Source of the DNA: Prochilodus magdalenae
Taxonomy: Eukaryota > Chordata > Actinopteri > Characiformes > Prochilodontidae
Direction of reading: 5' to 3'
Assembly (NCBI GenBank): GCA_024036415.1
Contig: JAMWET010003098.1
Span: 741,501-805,500 of the forward strand
DNA: 64,000 nt
The notes under the pieces were generated by a model. It made no database searches and was not told the origin of the DNA. It saw only the letters and a list, made by a program, of their open reading frames with translations. Both the position numbers and the translations under genes were made by a program. This document shows, in pieces, positions 58,745 through 64,000 of this stretch (the stretch's first letter is position 1; each line of letters starts with the position of its first letter).

Positions 58745-59939
58745 GTAATATATGTCATGAATTAAATTTGTGTTAACGCAACTTGTAAGAATATGATTAC
58801 TCCATAACTGTGGTTGATTTGTGAAACTGGTCCTATCTGATGGCAGTGAATTATGTAATCGTTTGAGAGCAGCGTTACATACTCATATTAATCCTTGGGT
58901 GCTGCTGGGTAGGTTGGTTGTTGAGTCATGGGCAAATGCCTCCTACTGCACCAGCATGTATACAGAGAAGTGACCATACAGAGCCATTGCTTCTAGTTTT
59001 GTCATTGTGTTTGCCATCTTCCGGCTTGGTCATGTATTTAAGGTTGTTCAGTTTCTTATTACTGTGTTTTCTTTTTAGGAGGGTCTGGTCAACCCTACTG
59101 TAAGGAAGGACATAAAAGGTTCACAGAAGCTCTACTGCTGTCCAATAGAGGGCTGTCCAAGAGGACCAAACAGGCCCTTCTCTCAGTTTGCCCTGGTTAA
59201 GCAGGTAATTACGACTAATTTGGCATGTATGCAGTCAAACTGATGACCACAAAAAAAAGCCACAAAATAAGCAGTGATGATTTTTGTTGATGTGTTTGTA
59301 TGGTGTAGCATTTCATGAAGATGCATGCAGAGAAGAAGCACAAATGTGTGAAATGCAGCAATGGGTACAGCACAGAATGGGACCTGAGGAGGCATACAGA
59401 AGACTGTGGAAGGACATACAGCTGTACATGTGGATGTCCCTATGCAAGCAGGGCAGCACTCTTGTCACACATCTATAGAACAGGCCATGAGGTTCCCCAG
59501 GAGCACAGGTATGTGAATTCGTTTTGAGGTGGTTTCCATTAATGTTTATCACACTAATGGCAATAAAAAGTGGCCACATGAACTGGCTTATTTTTCAACA
59601 GGAGCAGTGACTACAGTAACATTTAAATCGATGGGAAATGCATTATTTGTGGTTGGGAATTCTGCTCAGAAATGCACATTGAACAGTCGTGATACTTTTG
59701 CGTCAGGCAAGTTGGAATTTGGAAATATGGAAAAACAGAAGCAAAAGTTGTCAGGAGACTAGTGTAGGTTATGATCGTCCTGTTGCAGCATGAATAGGCC
59801 ATCCACAATCGCATAGCAAGGGGGTACATCACTGAGTCTGTGCACATAGTAGTGTGCCTTTTAATACTATGATGGCTGTCCTGAAATTACAGTAGATTTT
59901 AAGAATTGCATGATATATATTGCCATGTTGTGTGTGTGT

Positions 59940-60033
<94 letters not shown>

Positions 60034-62703
60034 GTACTTTGAAAGTTCAGTGGTGCATAAAACGCCTCTGATCTAGGGGTGGAGAACATTGATGTAGTGA
60101 GTCATGTTGTTTACCAGTGGGAGAGTGCATTTTTGGCATGCAGCAGTAGAACAGCACTGACCTGAAGGGGATCCGTTGTTTCTGGCCTTTAGCTGGCATG
60201 GTTTGGACCCACTATTTTTCTTAGGGGTTAGAATCATTGCAAGTCAGTGCTAAATAATTCTGCTCACCTTATCTGACAGTGAAACTGGTGTGATCTCTTC
60301 CAAGATAACAAAACCACTGTCCATAGGGCACAGGGGTCTTTTAATGGGTTCATGGGATGTAATGAGTATGTAAATGATGTAAATCATAGGCTGTGGCCTC
60401 CACACTCAACACATTTCAACACAGTTGTATTTGTAGAAGATTTTGAATTGCATACTCCACCACCATCATCAAAACACTAACTGAGGGAGTTATTTTGTTT
60501 TGTTTGGCAGAATGCTGTTTTTTAGCCCAGTGATCTAGGCACAACTAACATGTATCAATGTTCACTGGTCATTTTATCAGCTCTACTTACCATATAGAAG
60601 CACTAAGTAGTTCTACAATTATAGGATTTCCTTTTTTTGCTTCTGTACATGCCTTGTTGGCCTCTGCCACAGAATGGTGTTGGCTGGTTGTTTTTTGTTG
60701 GTGGACTATTGTCAGCCCTGCAGGGACACTGAGGTGTTTAAAAACTCCAGCAGCACTGCTGTGTCTGATCCACTCACACCATCACAGCACACACTAATAT
60801 GCCACCTCCACACCAGTGTGTCACCTGTCTGCATAATTGCATAATTGTTCCCAGTTGCTTTGATTGTATTCTGAAACTATAGCTAATTATCATGGTAGCC
60901 TGTCTTTCACTCTTTGTTGATTGTATTTTATGTACAAGATGTTTGTGTTGCTGTTCTAGATATCCACCTGTGAAGAAAAGAAAAATGGAGAGATTGTCAA
61001 GCAGCTCAACAAAAGTTAGGCCCAATGAACAAATGTATGAAATGGCAGATGCTGATAAGGAGCTAACAGAAGGAGCAGTTCCTACAGAGGGAGCCTGCCA
61101 AACTCCAGATTCACCACGACACAATCCTGTCCACACTAAAAATGTGCAAAAGCTTCTCCTGCCCAAACCTAAAGTTGCTTTGGTCAACGTTCCTGTGATG
61201 CAGCTCGCACACCTGCCTGTTCTTCTCCCATCCGCAGAAAGCAGTTCTTTGAGATCTGTGGTCTTGGCTGTAGATGCACAGGGTTCCGTAAGCACTGTCC
61301 ACCTGTTGCCTCAGTCACTTGGGACAGTGGTGCCTGCACTTAACACTAAGACTGTGAGTTTTAAAGAAACAATGCCTGTTTCCAGGTCAAGCCTGGATGT
61401 CATCAGTACAGGAATCCAAGTCAATCTGGAGAGTCTGGTCTCAGTAGGTGAGCCAGTTACTGATTTGGTATCCAAAAGTAAAATCACCTCAACAAACATT
61501 CAAACTGATATCTCATACCTCAACAAGGGATCTCTCGGAGGAGTCACTATTTCCCCCTTATGTGAGGCCTCTGTGTCGTCTTGCTCTCAAACAGACATTA
61601 GTGTGAGCGCTCAGATCCAGCTGCCCGTCAGCGTCCAAACCCAAACATTTCCCTTGAGGGCCAAAGTTACATCTTCCATTGGGGCGCAGACAGACATGCT
61701 CGGTCAGTTGCCTTTTCCTTCATGTAACATAACAAGAGAAACGCAAACAAGCTGCAGCACAGCAACCCCGTTAAATAGGACCCAGATGGACCAAGCTATA
61801 ACGTGCACAGACCTTTTCGACACCGATATGCTCAGTGTATCTACACAGACCGCACTAACTGATAGACCTTTCACTACAAATGGAATTGATGCCATGAGCA
61901 CGACCCCACAGCTCTTTGAGGAGAGAACTGCCTCGTCCTTGTGTTTTGGATCCCAAAGGGACATTCTGCACCAGAACACGGTAGCTGACAATCAGACTCA
62001 GACCATGACGCTTTTCAGTGACCTTGAGAACATCCTTTCTGACAGCATGGCAAGTGGAGCACCCAGCTGTGGGTCAAGCTTAGTTCCAGTGCAAGAACAA
62101 CACACTGGCATTGACTTCGACTTTGAGGATTTCCTTAATGCAGCCCATATTCAGACTCAGACTGATGAGAGTGCTTTGGGAGGACTAAGCTCAGAGACTC
62201 CGCTAGAGCTCCTTGATATTGAGACACAAACGGATTTCTTGCTCCTTGGTGACAACCACCAAAGTGATGTTGGTGCAAGAGTACAGTCAAATGATCTGGA
62301 GCTAGAGATGTTTGACACTCAAACCCAAACAGACCTTAACTTCTTGCTTGACCCTGGTGGCCATGTGCCACTTGGCAGCATCCTCAGACATTCCAGTTTT
62401 AACATGAGCACTGAATCATCCGACACGGACACCCAGACGGACGCTAGGCCTCCTGTTCCTCTGCCGTTGTCTTGTTCCCATGAAGGTCAGGTCAGGCTTA
62501 GCAGCACAGAGACCCAAACGGTCTCCAGCTCCACCAGCCTGGGCAACCTTTTTCTAACCAGCAATGAGACACAGACGGTCATGGATGACTTTCTGTCAGC
62601 GGACATGGCTTGGAGCATGGACTCCCATTTCAGCTCGGTGGAAACCCAAACCAGTGAAGACCTCTTCTCTCTGTTTCAGCATTCGGAGAAACCCAACAGC
62701 TGA
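56435..62703 (+). CDS. atmin: ATMIN (ASCIZ), ATM interactor, zinc-finger/TQT protein
   Basis: Nuclear cofactor of ATM kinase and transcriptional activator of DYNLL1 (LC8). Four exons join in frame: 56435-56656, 59079-59204, 59309-59508 and 60960-62703 (TGA 62701-62703), giving 763 residues; human has about 823, with a longer N-terminus. Four zinc-finger-like units are visible: C48/C53/H66/H71, C95/C100/H117/H122, C129/C132/H145/C149, and one with Cys 155-159 and H170/H176. A basic KKRKMER follows at the start of exon 4, then KLLLPKPKVALV. The long last exon holds 11 TQT motifs plus QTD variants, the LC8-binding ladder of this family, ending VETQTSEDLF. The chosen ATG sits in a GC-rich first exon and is the first in frame. 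The open frame of exon 4 extends leftward into the intron, but the cttctag-type acceptor at 60959 sets its real start. Confidence 0.95.
56657..59078. other. ATMIN intron 1
   Basis: 2.4 kb with a compound (TG)n/(TA)n/(ATGT)n array at 58245-58339 and an (ATT)n tract at about 58716-58741. Nothing else could be named. Confidence 0.85.
59929..60029. repeat. (TG)n microsatellite
   Basis: About 50 TG units with one interruption at 59941. Confidence 0.95.
60560..60830. mobile_element. Palindromic small transposon (MITE), copy 3, truncated
   Basis: One terminus (ttaccatatagaagcactaa then gttctacaatta) and one arm (ctccagcagcactgctgtgt, ctgatccactcacacc) match copies 1 and 2. The other half is missing. 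Confidence 0.7.
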
Positions 62704-64000
62704 GCGCTCTGCTTTCAAAGCTCCCCTGAGGTGGGTGTGAAGGAGCTGTTTCTGGTGTCTTGCCTCTCTCGCAGAGGCTAAGAGCCTGCAGATAGCTCCC
62801 TCTCTGTATGGCAGATGTGGCGCTTGTGCGAATGGAGCTTGCTTGTAATTATTCAGCATCTCAAATCATTCCACAATGAGTAATGTGTGTCTGTCGAAAT
62901 CTAAAGCGCTATTCAAAGTAGACTTTAGTTGCACTTTATCATCTAGCCGTCATTAGTTGACTGCTCTTCAGAGTGATAACCTTTTATTTGCACATCGGTA
63001 TACTATTCTTATTTATATTGTTCGTAATGAACGTTTTTGTTTACTCATTAGTCAGTTACCAACTTCTCAGTAGGAGTGTGTAACATTATAGTTGGTATGA
63101 TGGTGCTACTAAATAGTTGTAGTAATTCAGTTCAGTGTGAATTAAAATCTGAAATTACTGGATAGAAATGGTGTACATTTGTTACGATCTTAAACAGATC
63201 TTGTGAAATGATGGCATATTTTATGTTTGATATTGCTTCTATGGTCTGTAAAGGCCTTTTTCACCTTGTGCACATTTTCTTTTGCCTTGAGTTGTCCGTT
63301 AATCTTCTGTATGTGCAGATTTCATGTTGATATCTAATGGTCTAGACCAAGCAATCTGTCACTGTGAGTAAACTGTGCTCTTGATTCACTACAGTTCATG
63401 CAGATATTTTGTATTGACTGTTACAGTACATGATATGGAGTCACTTTTAAACATCTGCGAATTAGGTTATCCTAATGTATGCATATTTATGCATGTTGCA
63501 AATGTTTTGTTTCCTTTAACAGTTGAGCTCAGTTAATGCTCTTGAACTATGATTTGCATTCTGTACTGTGAGTAATTAACATGCAAATCGCAATTGTTTA
63601 CATTAAAATGAAACCTTTAATTTTTTTTATCGGAAGCATGCATCTCTTCCCAAAACCCCCTCGCTGAATGTTTTTTGTCACCTTTAGGCATTAATTTAAA
63701 ATGTATCCATGTTTTAGCTTTTTGTTGGTGCCTTAATTATTGAAGTGTTAAGTGATCATGTATGCATTTGATAAGTTGATGGTACAATGCACCGCTGCTT
63801 TAATACGGAGCAAAGTCTCCTTTGTGGTTTTGTTTCTGACACTACTCACATTGTGTAACCGGAAGTGTATTTATTTCTCTCATTTATTTACCATGTTGCA
63901 CGGAATATTTGTTGCCTGTGCCAGGCTCATCTTATTTAAATATGTGTAACCCTGTATGCTTTGCCAGTTTTTGGCCAGTATGTCCTTGTCATTTCTTTAT
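62704..64000 (+). other. ATMIN 3' UTR and downstream flank
   Basis: AT-rich non-coding sequence follows the ATMIN stop, with no credible coding frame on either strand. An ATTAAA occurs in tacattaaaatg near 63600, but no clear AATAAA was noticed, so the 3' end may lie near there or beyond the window. Confidence 0.5.

Larger units (their letters stand above)
59509..60959. other. ATMIN intron 3
   Basis: 1.45 kb with a (TG)n array (59929-60029) and a truncated palindromic element (60560-60830). Open frames before 60960 are read-through from exon 4 into the intron. Confidence 0.85.

Noticed and set aside
60892..60959. Upstream extension of the ATMIN last-exon frame with an ATG
   Set aside because: The frame crosses a good acceptor at 60959, and the phase at 60960 matches the preceding exon to give the conserved EHR-YPPVKKRK junction.
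60774..61295. 173-codon minus-strand frame
   Set aside because: It is antisense to ATMIN exon 4 and an adjacent repeat, and is explained by the real plus-strand coding sequence.

Overview
The window is vertebrate nuclear DNA, almost certainly from a ray-finned fish. It has intron-rich genes with GT/AG junctions, many Tc1/mariner relics, tRNA-derived SINEs, small inverted-repeat transposons and long (TG)n, (TA)n and minisatellite arrays. Some of the small-element families look like ones I associate with otophysan fishes, but that narrower placement is tentative. Four protein genes can be reconstructed exon by exon: CDYL2 (+, 5' exon outside the window), CMC2 (-), CENPN (+) and ATMIN (+). The same neighbours lie together on human 16q23, which supports the identities.

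Layout: 1-39154 is CDYL2, with six coding exons and large introns (12.1, 15.1, 0.5, 4.9 and 1.3 kb). Most interspersed and tandem repeats sit in these introns, including a 1-kb 21/42-bp minisatellite, a 108-nt all-purine tract just before exon 4, and a 337-bp block present twice. 39155-46248 holds the probable CDYL2 3' UTR and repeat-rich intergenic DNA. 46249-48748 is CMC2 on the minus strand, three small coding exons giving a 78-residue twin CX9C protein. 48749-51178 separates the diverging CMC2 and CENPN genes and carries a CTCF-type motif. 51179-55116 is CENPN, ten coding exons and 343 residues. 56435-62703 is ATMIN, four exons and 763 residues, with four zinc fingers and a ladder of LC8-binding TQT motifs. 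The rest is ATMIN 3' UTR or flank.

The genes do not form one pathway. CDYL2 reads histone methylation, CMC2 serves mitochondrial complex IV assembly, CENPN recognises CENP-A nucleosomes, and ATMIN is a DNA-damage cofactor and DYNLL1 regulator. I found no convincing new multi-gene system. The points worth checking are structural: the orientation of CDYL2 relative to human, the homopurine tract, the minisatellite that is open in several frames, and the duplicated and palindromic intronic repeats. All calls come from reading the sequence and remembered family features; no database search was run.
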